A stretch of 64,000 nucleotides of DNA from Roseibium algicola (GCF_001999245.1 NZ_CP019630.1:3121001-3185000); one strand, 5' to 3'; counted from the stretch's first letter, positions 26,184 to 35,917 are shown. The notes: generated by a model not told the origin, from the letters alone. Program-made: numbers and translations.

Positions 26184-28190
26184 GTGGCCTTCAGATCTCA
26201 ATCACCTTTTCGGATCTTCGCGAATTTGTCAGTCAAAGCCAGAATTCTGGCCTTGAGCCTTTTCACCATTGTTGGGCTCCTGGCGATCGGCGGTGTCTTC
26301 TTCTGGAGCCAGGGTGAGCTCAATTCGGCCTTTGCGCGCATGAGCAGCAGTTCGACACTGGCCGGACAGGTCAGCACACTGTCGGAAAGCGCCGCGGCGC
26401 TGCGCTCCATTGAAGAGCGTTACCACAGCACGCCATCCGTCGAGACATTCCAGAGTTTCAACGCCAAGCTTGAAGAAGCCAGCGCAGTTCTGGAGACGAT
26501 CGCAACCAACCCGGCAGCAGCGGCCTACGCTTCGGAAATCGCCGACGTCAAGGATACGCTGGAAGGCACAAGAGGTGCCTTCGAGATGCTGGACACTGCC
26601 CAGCAGAAGATCGGGTATGACTCTACGCAGGGCTATCTGGCGGGGCTCAACGAATATGCTGGGGCGGTCAAGCATCGCCTGTCGGAAGAGATGAAATTCG
26701 GCGGCGGGCCGGATTTCGAAAAGCTGGCCCGCGCGATCCTGGCCGTTCAGCTGGCAGAACGGGAGTTCACGCTCAACAATACCGAGGCGGCGCTGGAGGT
26801 TTTCCAGGGCGAGTTCAACGATTTCGAAAAGCTCTTGAAGAAAGTCTATATCTCCGACGCCATCAAGGCGGAGCTGGCCGACAACATGGCCAAATACAAG
26901 ACGACTTTCGACGATTACACAGTCGCCAAGACAGAGCGGGGCGAGCATTCGGAACTGCTGGAAAACCTGTTTGAACTTGTTCCACCGCACATCGCTTCCC
27001 TCAGCGAAGCCGCCAACACCATTCAAGGTGAAGCCGCCGGTCAGCTTGAGATGGCCCGGTCGATCGCAACCTATGCAATCGGCGGGGCTATCGTGGTTCT
27101 GCTTCTGCTGCTGCCGGCCATCGCGCTTGTGATCGGCCAATCGGTGGCGCGCCCGCTGGCGCGTCTGCAGTCGGCCATGGAAGCCCTTGCCAGCGGCCAG
27201 ACCGACCTCGACCTGCCGAACGACAGTGGCAGCACCGAGCTTGCTTCCATGAGCCGCACGGTTCAGGTCTTCCGTGACAACGCGGTCGAGCGGGCTGAAC
27301 TTGCGGCCTCGCAGGATCAGGAAAACCGGCGGCGCGAAGAACGCGTTGCCCGTCTCGATACACTGATCGGCCGGTTCGAGGGGACCGTGTCCGCGGCACT
27401 CGACAGTCTTGACCGAGCCAACGGCGAACTGCGGCAGACGTCCCAGTCGATGGAACAGTCGGCCGACGATGTTGCCAACCAGTCCGGGGAAGCAGCCGAA
27501 GCGGTGCGCACGGCGGCGGAAAACGTCACTTCCGCAGCTCATTCCGCGGAAGAGCTTGCCGCGTCCATCGCCGAGATCGCCGGCCAGGCCAACAAGTCGA
27601 CGGAAGTGGCCCAGCAGGCGGTGCGGAGTGCGTCTTCAACGGTTGCCACCATGCAGGAACTTTCCAGCGCGGCAGACCGGATCGGCGAAGTCATGGGGCT
27701 GATCCGCGACATTGCCAACCAGACCAATCTGCTGGCGCTGAACGCGACCATCGAGGCTGCCCGCGCGGGCGAAGCAGGCAAGGGGTTTGCGGTGGTTGCT
27801 GCCGAAGTGAAGCAGCTTGCCGACCAGACCTCGAAAGCCACCGAGGATATCGCGACCCAGATCGAGGCCATCCAGGGGTCTTCCGGTCAGGCGGTCCAGG
27901 CGATCGAGGACGTCAACCGGATCATCTCCGACATGGAAGGCCTTGCCTCGGCTGTGGCGTCGGCCGTGCAGCAGCAGGACGAAGCCGTTCAGGCGATCTC
28001 GCACAACGTTTCCAGTGCCTCGGCGCGGTCCGAACAAGGGGTGTCGAGCATGGAGGCCGTCGGTTCGGCTGCCGAGCTTGCACGGTCCAACGGTTCCGAA
28101 GTGGAGCACCTCGCAGAATCGCTTGGCGAGCAGGGCGCGTTGATCCGGCAGGAAGTTGCCGAATTCCTGCAGGGCGTGCGCAGCGCCTGA
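26184..28190 (+). CDS. Methyl-accepting chemotaxis protein
   Basis: The start is a GTG at 26184, the only start in frame that retains the N-terminal membrane span; a GGGG lies 10 nt upstream. The 668-residue protein has a span at ~22-42, a long helical periplasmic sensor (~43-290), a second span (~295-318), HAMP (~320-375), and the MCP signalling domain with the conserved hairpin tip [20 protein letters not shown] around residue 510. The sensor resembles helical-bundle types; the ligand is unknown. No che genes are nearby. Confidence 0.92.
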   Translation: MAFRSQSPFRIFANLSVKARILALSLFTIVGLLAIGGVFFWSQGELNSAFARMSSSSTLAGQVSTLSESAAALRSIEERYHSTPSVETFQSFNAKLEEASAVLETIATNPAAAAYASEIADVKDTLEGTRGAFEMLDTAQQKIGYDSTQGYLAGLNEYAGAVKHRLSEEMKFGGGPDFEKLARAILAVQLAEREFTLNNTEAALEVFQGEFNDFEKLLKKVYISDAIKAELADNMAKYKTTFDDYTVAKTERGEHSELLENLFELVPPHIASLSEAANTIQGEAAGQLEMARSIATYAIGGAIVVLLLLLPAIALVIGQSVARPLARLQSAMEALASGQTDLDLPNDSGSTELASMSRTVQVFRDNAVERAELAASQDQENRRREERVARLDTLIGRFEGTVSAALDSLDRANGELRQTSQSMEQSADDVANQSGEAAEAVRTAAENVTSAAHSAEELAASIAEIAGQANKSTEVAQQAVRSASSTVATMQELSSAADRIGEVMGLIRDIANQTNLLALNATIEAARAGEAGKGFAVVAAEVKQLADQTSKATEDIATQIEAIQGSSGQAVQAIEDVNRIISDMEGLASAVASAVQQQDEAVQAISHNVSSASARSEQGVSSMEAVGSAAELARSNGSEVEHLAESLGEQGALIRQEVAEFLQGVRSA

Positions 28191-28226
28191 TCCCGAACCG
28201 GAACGCTTGAAACAAAGAAAATCGAA

Positions 28227-28257
28227 AAAACGCCGTGTCCGCACCGACGCGGCGTTT
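28227..28257. terminator. Hairpin terminator after the chemoreceptor gene
   Basis: A 12-bp stem (28228-28239 with 28246-28257, one G-U pair) and a 6-base loop. The plus-strand tail has only TTT, while the minus-strand tail has six T residues. It may terminate the chemoreceptor transcript weakly, or an antisense transcript from the right. Confidence 0.6.
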
Positions 28258-28360
28258 CGCCATTCTGGCGGCCTGCGTTTCTTCGTGCTAGCCATGCACT
28301 CAAACGATCGGCCGGCACACCATCCGCCGGACCGGCCAAGCGCAAAGAGGGCGAAGCGGA

Positions 28361-29545
28361 ATGCAGGAAGACATCGTCATCATCGGAGCAGGACAAGCCG
28401 GAGCCCAGGTCGCCCAATCCCTGCGGCAGGGCGGATTTGAAGGCCCGCTGCGGCTGATTGGCGACGAACCGCATCCGCCTTATCAAAGGCCGCCGCTTTC
28501 CAAGAAGTTCCTGGCTGGCGAGATCGGCGCCGAAGGCTTGTGGCTGCGCCCGCCGGCTTTCTTCACCACCAACAATATCGACCACATTCCCAATACCAGA
28601 GTGGTTGCGATCGACCGTGGCGCGAAGCGCCTGACACTGGCAAACGGCGATACGCTGCCGTATGGCAAGCTTGTTCTGGCAACCGGCACCAATGCCCGGC
28701 TGCTGACGCTGGAGGGTGCCGACAAGAAGGGCGTGGTCACGCTGCGCTCGATTACCGATGTCAACGTGATCCGGGACATTCTGCAAAAAAGCAGCAATGT
28801 CGCCATCATCGGAGCCGGGTACATCGGTCTTGAAGTCGCTGCCGTCGCCAAAAGCCTGGGCAAGTCGGTCACCGTCATCGAGGCGCAGGATCGCCCGATG
28901 AAGCGTGTGGTCAGCCAGGCGGTTTCCGACTATTTCTCCGGCCTGCACAAGGCCCGCGGCATCGAATTGCGCCTGAACACGGGCATCGAGGCAATCGAGG
29001 GTGGTGACAGTGTCACCGGCGTCCGGCTGTCGACAGGCGAGACGGTTCCGGCGGAACTGGTTCTGGTTGCCGTCGGCGCAGAGCCCAATGATCACCTGGC
29101 AGCAGAGGCGGGCCTGGAGGTCGACAACGGGATCCTGGTGGATGGATGCGGCCAGACCAGCGATCCTGACATCTTCGCTGCGGGTGATTGTACGCGTTTC
29201 TATTCCAATCGCTATCAGCGGTCCGTGCGCATGGAAAGCGTCCAGAACGCCATCGACCAGGCCAAGGCGGTTGCCCAGGCGCTGCTGGGTCAGGAAGTCG
29301 ATTACGACCCGTTGCCGTGGTTCTGGTCCGATCAGTACGACATCAAGCTGCAGATCGCCGGTCTGTCGGAAGGGTATGACGACACAAAGTTCGTGGGTTC
29401 GACCGAGGACAACAAGTTCTATGTCGCCTACCTGCACGATGGCCGGCTTATCGCCGTCGACAGCATCAATTCACCGCGCTCGCACATGATGGCCCGCCGG
29501 GTGATCGGTGAGCCGTGGCGTGATGATCTGCTGCCGGAAGCCTGA
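28361..29545 (+). CDS. FAD/NAD-dependent ferredoxin (or rubredoxin) reductase-like protein
   Basis: The 394-residue protein has two dinucleotide motifs: FAD (IIGAGQAGAQVAQSL, residues 7-21) and NAD(P) (VAIIGAGYIGLEVAAVA, near 148), and the FAD-contact DIFAAGDCTRF near residue 270. The C-terminal reductase domain includes PWFWSDQYDIKLQIAG. This is the layout of oxygenase-type ferredoxin reductases that feed cytochrome P450s or ring-hydroxylating dioxygenases. No ferredoxin or oxygenase gene lies near it. The start ATG at 28361 is preceded by GGGCGAAGCGGA. Confidence 0.87.
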   Translation: MQEDIVIIGAGQAGAQVAQSLRQGGFEGPLRLIGDEPHPPYQRPPLSKKFLAGEIGAEGLWLRPPAFFTTNNIDHIPNTRVVAIDRGAKRLTLANGDTLPYGKLVLATGTNARLLTLEGADKKGVVTLRSITDVNVIRDILQKSSNVAIIGAGYIGLEVAAVAKSLGKSVTVIEAQDRPMKRVVSQAVSDYFSGLHKARGIELRLNTGIEAIEGGDSVTGVRLSTGETVPAELVLVAVGAEPNDHLAAEAGLEVDNGILVDGCGQTSDPDIFAAGDCTRFYSNRYQRSVRMESVQNAIDQAKAVAQALLGQEVDYDPLPWFWSDQYDIKLQIAGLSEGYDDTKFVGSTEDNKFYVAYLHDGRLIAVDSINSPRSHMMARRVIGEPWRDDLLPEA

Positions 29546-29625
29546 ACAACAGGTTTCGATTGGATAGGTGCCGGCGGGCAACAGGAGGGCGAAGCGCTTC
29601 CATTGTCCGCGGTTAGCGCCTGCTG

Positions 29626-30588
29626 TTATTCGACCTTGCCGAATTTCTCCAGGAAATAGGCGGTCATTTCCTTGTTGCGGTCGTACTGGTGCACGATGGC
29701 GTAGGGTTGCTTGTCAAAGGTTTTGACCAGCCCGTCCTCGAACACCGGCACGGTTTCCCGCGGCATGCAGAATCCCGGCGCATCCGGGCCGACATTCGCA
29801 CTGACCGCGTGCAGCAGCCAGGGAACCTGCCAGTTCACCTTCTCGGCCTTTTCCTTCCAGCCGCAAAAGGTCAGAAGCTGGTTGAAGGCGGCCTGATCAC
29901 CGCTGCGTTTGGTCTGGTCGAAGTAATAGACCGCCAGCATGAAATCCATCATCGCCTCGTAGCGGCCGGCGAAATAGCCAGCGCAGCACACTGGAACCCT
30001 GGCCACACGGTCATAGGCGTGGCGGCCGTAGGTTTTCAGGACGTTCCGGCGGTTCCAGGGGTCTTCATGGGTGATGCTTTCCTCACCGATGAGGAGATCC
30101 TTGCCCGAAGCAAGGTTTTCTTCCATCCAGGCGAACGGGTCAGACTGGAAGATGACGTCCCGGGCATCCGAAAACGCGACGAAGCGCACAGGCTCGCCAA
30201 GCGCATCGAGATGCTGTTTCACCAGGTGACTGGCATGGAAGAAGCGCCGGTCGTAGATCTTGTCCTTGAAGCGCAGGACGCGCTTGTTCCAGGTCCAGCG
30301 CCTGTCGGTGTAAAGCTTGCCGCCATCGGTATGGTCGGCGATTTCTTCCCGAAGCTGCGAGTAGGAATATCGCTTCTTGCCGGCGTCATGATCGAAGGTG
30401 ATGACGAGCGAGCCCATGTGCTTCATGTAATCAACAAGGGCTTCGCTGACATTGTAAGCCACCGCGACTGTCCGGCCGCGATACCCCGTTGCCTTCAGGG
30501 AATTGTACCAGGCAGCCATGTGTTTCGGCTCATAGCCCGACACCGCCGTGACGATGACATCGTTGGCTGCTGACATTTCGGCTGACAT
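29626..30588 (-). CDS. Glycosyltransferase-like protein (GT-A style fold)
   Basis: The ATG at 30588 has GGAG 6 nt upstream; an ATG at 30609 gives 7 more residues. The 320-residue protein starts with a short beta strand (VIVTAVSGYEPKHMAAWYNS) and has FVAFSDARDVIFQSDP near residue 140, which resembles the DxD region of nucleotide-sugar transferases. The pattern of a mixed N-terminal Rossmann-like region and later WNRRNVLKTYG / CCAGYFAGR segments fits small transferases, but I cannot name the sugar or acceptor. There is no signal peptide or membrane span. Confidence 0.6.
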   Translation of the reverse strand: MSAEMSAANDVIVTAVSGYEPKHMAAWYNSLKATGYRGRTVAVAYNVSEALVDYMKHMGSLVITFDHDAGKKRYSYSQLREEIADHTDGGKLYTDRRWTWNKRVLRFKDKIYDRRFFHASHLVKQHLDALGEPVRFVAFSDARDVIFQSDPFAWMEENLASGKDLLIGEESITHEDPWNRRNVLKTYGRHAYDRVARVPVCCAGYFAGRYEAMMDFMLAVYYFDQTKRSGDQAAFNQLLTFCGWKEKAEKVNWQVPWLLHAVSANVGPDAPGFCMPRETVPVFEDGLVKTFDKQPYAIVHQYDRNKEMTAYFLEKFGKVE

Positions 30589-30718
30589 GCGCGCTCCGGC
30601 TCGGTTCATACAGGCCCCGCCGTCCGACCGGCCGGGTTTCGGCCTGCTACCTATCCCAAACCGCGCCGGGGGGCCAGATCGCGGGGAAACTTTCTGGTAT
30701 TCCAGATGTTGGTCCGTG

Positions 30719-31513
30719 TCAGCAGCCAGCGTTCTGAAGGATGAGCCGGGTCACTTCCTTGGGCAGTTCCAGATGCAGCATGTGACCGGTTCGTTCGAAA
30801 ATGTGGGTGGCAACGACACCCGGCAGCTTGTGGGCCTGGCGCGTCGGCAGGACACGATCCTGTGTGCCCCAGAGGACCTTGATCGGTATGGGCAGGGCTG
30901 CCAGTTCGTCGCGCGGCAGGGTCTTTTGAACGCTGCCGTCGATGATCTCGTCCGCGATTGCCTCCAGTGTCGCGGCCGCGCCCGGGCGCGCACGGCTTTC
31001 GGCTGCGGTTCTGGCGAGGAATTTCGGCAGTTTGAACTCCCAGCCGAAGAACTGCTCCAGCAGGGTTTCCATGGTGTCGGCATCCGTTGCAGCCGCATAG
31101 CGACGGAGCAGACGGTGATTGATTTCGGAGCCGAAGCCGCCCGGTGCCAGCAGGGTGAGGCTGGCCACCAGATCAGGATTGCGCAGGGCAATCAGCGCGG
31201 CCACTGCGCCGCCCATGGAGTGGCCTACCAGATGGACCTTCGTCAGCTTGAGCGCTTCCAGAGACTGCCCGACAGCTTTTGCGGAAACCCCCGCATTGCC
31301 GATCCGCGGCCAGTCCAGCGCCTCGCCGTGCCCCGGCAGGTCGAACGCTATGGAGCGTTTCTTCGAGGCCAGTGCCGTCTGGATGTTGAGCCAGGTTTGC
31401 CGGTCGCCACCGAAGCCGTGCAGCAGCACGACCGGAGCGCCGTTGTCAGGGCCGGTGGCTTCCTGGTCTCTGAAAGGCAGATGGGAAGGGGCGTCGGGAC
31501 GTAGATCGGTCAT
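30719..31513 (-). CDS. Alpha/beta hydrolase
   Basis: The 264-residue protein has the alpha/beta-hydrolase fold: oxyanion segment VVLLHGFGGD near residue 30, nucleophile elbow GHSMGG near residue 97, and a likely catalytic His in ERTGHMLHLE near the C-terminus; the Asp is probably in LWGTQDRVLP. It is most like the soluble esterases related to the C-terminal domain of acetoin-dehydrogenase E2 proteins. It lies 53 nt from the cyclase gene upstream on the same strand and may be co-transcribed. Substrate unknown. Confidence 0.85.
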   Translation of the reverse strand: MTDLRPDAPSHLPFRDQEATGPDNGAPVVLLHGFGGDRQTWLNIQTALASKKRSIAFDLPGHGEALDWPRIGNAGVSAKAVGQSLEALKLTKVHLVGHSMGGAVAALIALRNPDLVASLTLLAPGGFGSEINHRLLRRYAAATDADTMETLLEQFFGWEFKLPKFLARTAAESRARPGAAATLEAIADEIIDGSVQKTLPRDELAALPIPIKVLWGTQDRVLPTRQAHKLPGVVATHIFERTGHMLHLELPKEVTRLILQNAGC

Positions 31514-31566
31514 GTCGGTCTTTGCTTGTCGGTGGGCTGAGGAAATACCTGCCGGACGGGAGGCGT

Positions 31567-32766
31567 TCAGAAAAGCCGGTCCAGGGTAAACAAGGGCTGG
31601 GGGTCGGTGAAGCCGTTGAGTTCGAACGACCCGGCCGGTTTTGATCGTTCGCTGGCGAAGCGGGCGACGTCTTCGGTCATCAGGACGTCGGCGCCGACGG
31701 TCTTGGTGAGGCTTTCGATCCGTGCAGCCGCATGGACCGTCTGGCCGATCACCGAAAAGGTGAGCCGGTGCGGAACGCCAATATTGCCGAACATGACGGA
31801 GCCGACGGACAGGGCGATGCCCGCCTTGAGAACGTGTGGCAGCGCCGGGTCGGCGTTGATCGCTTTCAGACGGTTCCGGCTTTCATCCGCGGCCGACAGT
31901 GCCTGTGCGACCGCCTTGTCCAGGCTTTGCGCGCCTATGGGAAAGACGCCCAGAACGGCATCGCCGATAAAATCGAGCACTTCGCCGCCTTTTGCCAGGA
32001 TAGCACCGGCTGTCGCGTCGAAATAGGTGTTCAGAAACGAAAGGTAGGCATCGGGACCAAGCAGTTCCGCAATCGCGGTCGAATTGCGCATGTCGCTGAA
32101 ATAGATCACCGCATCGACTGTCTGGCCGTCGCCATGGCGGATCTGGCCGCTGAGCACCTTGTTGCCGGCGATCTTGCCGAGATACGTCTCTGCGATCGTC
32201 TGGTTGATTTGCCCCTGAATGGTGGCGCGCGCGGCCAGGGCAAAGCGTTTTTGAATGTAGCGGATTGCGGTCAGGGCATCGTCGGAGAAGCCGTCGGTTT
32301 CCCGCGTTGCCCAGCTGATCACGATGCCGGAGGTGGCGATCTGGTCCTTGATGGTCGGCAGGTCGAATTCGGTCGCTATGACGATGTAATCGGAGTACCC
32401 GCTTTCCTTCAGCCGAACGAGCAAGGGAAACTCGAGCGGGGCATTGGCATTCGTGAGGCGCCGTCGCAGGACGGATTCCTGGTTGACCAGCACGGCACGG
32501 ACGGGGCTTTGCAGCCACTCGTCTGTTTCTTCGGCATTGTGGGCAATCTGCTCGCGCTGGATTTCGGTGCCGTTTTCCCAGATGGCGGCTTCCGCCTCGA
32601 TCAGGGGATGAAGGGTCGACCAGCCGATCATGGCGCGGTCCACAGGAACCTCGCATGCGCGCAGGCGCTCGCACATCTCTCCGAACATCGACCCCAGATC
32701 GGGCGAGCCAAGAGACTGGTCGATCAACCAGTCTTCCACGCCGTCGATTTCCGCCATACTGATCAT
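31567..32766 (-). CDS. Adenylate/guanylate cyclase, class III, soluble
   Basis: The 399-residue protein has a class III cyclase catalytic domain at about residues 215-380. The first metal-binding Asp is in VIYFSDMRNSTAIAELLG and the second in DFIGDAVLGVFP. The N-terminal ~200 residues (GVEDWLIDQSLGSPDLGSMF...) are not transmembrane and look like the LYS-rich helical/GAF-like sensory module found before cyclases in rhizobia. It probably makes cAMP in response to an internal or diffusible signal. It precedes the alpha/beta hydrolase gene on the same strand. Confidence 0.85.
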   Translation of the reverse strand: MISMAEIDGVEDWLIDQSLGSPDLGSMFGEMCERLRACEVPVDRAMIGWSTLHPLIEAEAAIWENGTEIQREQIAHNAEETDEWLQSPVRAVLVNQESVLRRRLTNANAPLEFPLLVRLKESGYSDYIVIATEFDLPTIKDQIATSGIVISWATRETDGFSDDALTAIRYIQKRFALAARATIQGQINQTIAETYLGKIAGNKVLSGQIRHGDGQTVDAVIYFSDMRNSTAIAELLGPDAYLSFLNTYFDATAGAILAKGGEVLDFIGDAVLGVFPIGAQSLDKAVAQALSAADESRNRLKAINADPALPHVLKAGIALSVGSVMFGNIGVPHRLTFSVIGQTVHAAARIESLTKTVGADVLMTEDVARFASERSKPAGSFELNGFTDPQPLFTLDRLF

Positions 32767-32825
32767 GGCGCCAAGTTAGTGTTGTTTTCGTCCGGTTTCC
32801 AGACGGCTTGTGCCAGCGTTTGCGA

Positions 32826-34346
32826 TTAATTCGCCGGTTCGAAAACCACCTTGCCAGGCGGGACGATGACCCAGTTGACCGTGACGTCGGGAATGCTGCC
32901 GGAGGTCTGGTAGGCGAACGTTCGCGACCCTTCGCGGACAGCATCCGGATAATATCGGCGGATTTCCTCAATCGGTGTTTCCCGGTCGCCTCGCCAGACG
33001 ATCATCAGACCCTTTTCCTGGACATCCTTAGGGTCAATCCAGGGGCTGAGGGTCCGGTCATGCAGATAAAACATCGACGGGCGGCTGGCGGCCTGTGTGG
33101 TGACGTTGGCTGCCGACCACATATCGCCGGCGACATAGGCAAGATCGGTGCCCATGTGCTCCTTCCAGACGCGTGCCATGTCTTCGGCGATCTCCTTGCC
33201 GGGATAGTGGAGCCGGGTCTGCTTGTGTTTCCAGTGCGGCTCCAGAACAGCCTGCCCGAACAGGATGCCCAGGAAAATCGCCTGGATCGCAACGGCGGCA
33301 ACGAAGGCGCGGGCGGGAAAGGGCCAGAGTTGCGGTAGTGCCAGAAACCGCACCGCCAGGATGCCGGACAGCACGAACATGGGCGTGCCCCACATGTGTT
33401 CGAACTCGTTGCCGGTAACGGCTGATGCAATCAGAACAACTGCAAGCGGCAGAACGGCAAACCAGAGCAGAAAGCGGTCGGAAGGTGTGGCCAGGGGCGT
33501 GGCCGCTTCGCGCCTGCGCAGTCGAACCTGTTTCAGGCCGTGCCAGCCAAGACCGGCCAGAAGCACAAGGAACAGGCCGGCGTGATTGCCGATCTGAGCT
33601 GCCAGGAAGTTCAGCGGATTGAACAGATGGTCGACAAAACCGTCTGCCGGATTGCTGCGGCTGGCGGCGTAGCGCAACGTCAGGAAATCCGTTTCCAGAA
33701 GCCATGCCGCGTGTGGCACCAGCAGGACAAGGCAGACGGCTATCGTCACCCAGGGGCCCGGGCGCCGGATATGCCGCCGGGCATCGGCGAAGACCAGCGC
33801 GTAAAGTCCGATTGCACCGATCAGGAGCAGCACGAAATATTTCGTGTAAAGGCCGAAGGCGGCGAGGGCGCCAAGCAGGACCCAGTCGAGCAGGCGGCCT
33901 TTGTCCACTGCCCGGTGAAACAGCAGCATCATGCCTGCCCAGATGGGGATCTGCAGGATGTTCGGGTTGAATTCTGGCAGGGGCAGCGTGAAGTAGAAGG
34001 TTACGCTGGTCAGCACGAGAGACCAGAAGGCCTGCTGGCCGGAAAGACCGAGACGGCGAGCGAGCCGCCAGATGAACAGATAGCCAAGGGCAACCGAAAG
34101 CGCGCTCAGCCAGTACCCGCCACTGAGGCCTCCCGTGAGACGATAGGTGAGCTCCAGAAGCCAGGCCTGCATCGGCGGATGTTTGGTATAGCCGAGCTGA
34201 AGTTCCCGGCCCCAGGCAAAGCCTTCAACCACGTCGAGTGGCGGGTTGGGAAAGGTCAGGGCCGGTATCAGGGCATAAAGCAGGCAGAGGCTGCCAGCGT
34301 AATAGAGGGCCGCCCTTGAAGGAGCGTTTTCGATCAGACGTATCAA
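32826..34346 (-). CDS. Glycosyltransferase family 39-like (ArnT/PMT type) membrane protein
   Basis: The 506-residue protein has about 10-11 spans. The N-terminal periplasmic loop holds GYTKHPPMQAWLLELTYRL, where acidic and basic residues typical of GT39/ArnT enzymes act on a polyprenyl-phosphate sugar donor (catalytic Asp expected in the first loop, here DVVEGFAWGRE). It would transfer a sugar to an acceptor at the periplasmic face. It follows GtrA by 3 nt in an operon with the GtrB-type synthase. Donor and acceptor are unknown. Confidence 0.82.
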   Translation of the reverse strand: MIRLIENAPSRAALYYAGSLCLLYALIPALTFPNPPLDVVEGFAWGRELQLGYTKHPPMQAWLLELTYRLTGGLSGGYWLSALSVALGYLFIWRLARRLGLSGQQAFWSLVLTSVTFYFTLPLPEFNPNILQIPIWAGMMLLFHRAVDKGRLLDWVLLGALAAFGLYTKYFVLLLIGAIGLYALVFADARRHIRRPGPWVTIAVCLVLLVPHAAWLLETDFLTLRYAASRSNPADGFVDHLFNPLNFLAAQIGNHAGLFLVLLAGLGWHGLKQVRLRRREAATPLATPSDRFLLWFAVLPLAVVLIASAVTGNEFEHMWGTPMFVLSGILAVRFLALPQLWPFPARAFVAAVAIQAIFLGILFGQAVLEPHWKHKQTRLHYPGKEIAEDMARVWKEHMGTDLAYVAGDMWSAANVTTQAASRPSMFYLHDRTLSPWIDPKDVQEKGLMIVWRGDRETPIEEIRRYYPDAVREGSRTFAYQTSGSIPDVTVNWVIVPPGKVVFEPAN

Positions 34347-34349
34347 GGG

Positions 34350-34781
34350 TCAGGTCTCGGCTGGATGGTGCGAGAAGGCCCAGAGCCGGGCTCCGGCAAA
34401 GGAAAGGGCTGGCACGATCGCGATGGAAAACAGGAGGCCGATGAGATCAGGCCAGGGGGTCAGCGTCAGCCACAGGGCCAGAACGGTGGTGTTCAGCAGG
34501 AAGCCGGAGACGGCAATCACCAGGAACCGCACCATGCTTCTGATTGCGGTGCCCTTCCGGCGCAGGTGCGAGAAGCTCCAGAAATAGTGACCGGTGAAAG
34601 AGACGCAGAAGGCGACCAGGAAGCCGCAGACATTGGCCGGATAGGCCGGAAGCATTCCAGATTGCAGCAGGCTGCCCGCCACAATGGCATGGGTCAGCGT
34701 CGCCAGCACGCCGATCACGGCGAATTTGCCGGCGGCAGCGGTTTCCGTCTTCAGCTTGCCGTGGCGAATTTCAGGCGCCAT
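34350..34781 (-). CDS. GtrA-like small membrane protein
   Basis: The ATG at 34781 lies inside the end of the upstream glycosyltransferase gene (11-nt overlap). The 143-residue protein has four spans and GtrA family segments: KFAVIGVLATLTHAIVAGSL, NVCGFLVAFCVSFTGHYFWS and SMVRFLVIAVSGFLLNTTVL. GtrA-like proteins are proposed flippases of polyprenyl-phosphate-linked sugars. It sits between the GtrB-type synthase and the GT39-type transferase, so the three would form a complete make / flip / transfer unit. Confidence 0.87.
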   Translation of the reverse strand: MAPEIRHGKLKTETAAAGKFAVIGVLATLTHAIVAGSLLQSGMLPAYPANVCGFLVAFCVSFTGHYFWSFSHLRRKGTAIRSMVRFLVIAVSGFLLNTTVLALWLTLTPWPDLIGLLFSIAIVPALSFAGARLWAFSHHPAET

Positions 34782-35814
34782 TGGCGGCGTCGTCCGTTTG
34801 CTTTGCGGATGGAGGTATGTTGCCACCTTCGATGACATCCTGAACGATGAAGACCGGCCGCTGTTTCGCTTCGTTGAAAAGCCGCGCCACATATTCGCCG
34901 ATCATGCCGATCGACAGCAGTTGCACACCCGAGAAGAACAGAAGCGCGACCATCAGCGATGCGTAGCCCGGGAGATCGATGCCTTCGATGAGGACGCGTA
35001 GCGTCAGATAAAGCGCATAGGTGAAGGCGCCGACAGAGATCAGGGCGCCGCCATAGAACCAGACCCGTAGCGGGAGCGTTGTGAAGCCCGTGAGGCCGTC
35101 CAGCGCAAAGTTCCAGAGCTTCCAGTAATTGAACTTGCCAGCCCCCGCCAGGCGAGGAGGGCGCTCATAGGGCAGTGCCATGGCCGGAAACCCGACCCAG
35201 GCAAACAACCCCTTCATGAAGCGATTGCGTTCCGGCAGGCGCAGCAATGCATCGATAACGCAGCGGTCGATCAGACGGAAGTCGCCGGCGTTCGCGGGCA
35301 TGTCGATATTGGCCAGGCGGTTGAACAGGCTGTAGAACATGCCCGCCGTGGACCGCTTCATGAGCGTGTCGGAAGACCGGTCGACCCTGAGGCCGTAGAC
35401 GACATCGTAGCCCGCGCGCCATCCGTCCAGCATCTGCAAAATGAGCTCCGGCGGGTCCTGCAGGTCGGCGTCGATGATGACACCGATGTCTCCTTTCGCC
35501 GCCTCGAGCCCTGCGGAAAGTGCAGCTTCCTTGCCGAAATTGCGGGAAAGGCCCAGAAGCCGTCCCGGCAGGCCGTTTGCAAGCTCCTCCGACAGGATGT
35601 CCGCGGTCCTGTCCCGGCTACCATCATCAATGAAAACATATTCGTAACGAAGGTCACTTCGCTCGAGCACTGGCCGGGTTGCCCGCAGGAAGTGGAGGAT
35701 GACTTCCTCTTCGTTAAAGACCGGTACGATGACGCTGAGCAGCGGTGCCTGCGGGCGGGCGTTTTCCCGCCGGGTGACATAGACAGTGTTAGCCGCTTTG
35801 GTGTGCATGAACAT
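34771..35814 (-). CDS. Polyprenyl-phosphate sugar synthase (GtrB/DPM1-type, GT2)
   Basis: The 347-residue protein has a cytoplasmic GT2 domain (residues ~25-250): LLSVIVPVFNEEEVILHFL, YEYVFIDDGSRDRTADIL, then the acidic metal-binding DADLQDPPE. It is followed by two spans at the C-terminus (WFYGGALISVGAFTYALYLT; LMVALLFFSGVQLLSIGMI), as in GtrB. It would attach glucose or another hexose to a polyprenyl phosphate on the inner leaflet. The start is ambiguous (ATG 35814 or 6 nt later). The 3' end overlaps GtrA. Confidence 0.88.
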   Translation of the reverse strand: MFMHTKAANTVYVTRRENARPQAPLLSVIVPVFNEEEVILHFLRATRPVLERSDLRYEYVFIDDGSRDRTADILSEELANGLPGRLLGLSRNFGKEAALSAGLEAAKGDIGVIIDADLQDPPELILQMLDGWRAGYDVVYGLRVDRSSDTLMKRSTAGMFYSLFNRLANIDMPANAGDFRLIDRCVIDALLRLPERNRFMKGLFAWVGFPAMALPYERPPRLAGAGKFNYWKLWNFALDGLTGFTTLPLRVWFYGGALISVGAFTYALYLTLRVLIEGIDLPGYASLMVALLFFSGVQLLSIGMIGEYVARLFNEAKQRPVFIVQDVIEGGNIPPSAKQTDDAANGA

Positions 35815-35861
35815 TCGTTAGCCGGTTGAAGTCGGCGGCAACCTGCCGGAATTTGACGAAA

Positions 35862-35890
35862 AAGGCCAGCCCTTTGACGAGGCTGGCCTT
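35862..35890 (-). terminator. Rho-independent terminator of secA
   Basis: AAGGCCAGCC and GGCTGGCCTT pair across a 9-base loop 28 nt downstream of the secA stop. On the minus strand a T-rich run (TTTTTCG) follows. It separates secA from the GtrB gene downstream. Confidence 0.85.
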
Positions 35891-35917
35891 CGCGATGGTC
35901 AATTGTTCCGACTGCCG

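Noticed and set aside
26056..26256. 66-residue open frame before the chemoreceptor gene
   Set aside because: It overlaps the chemoreceptor start, lacks a good ribosome site and has no family resemblance.
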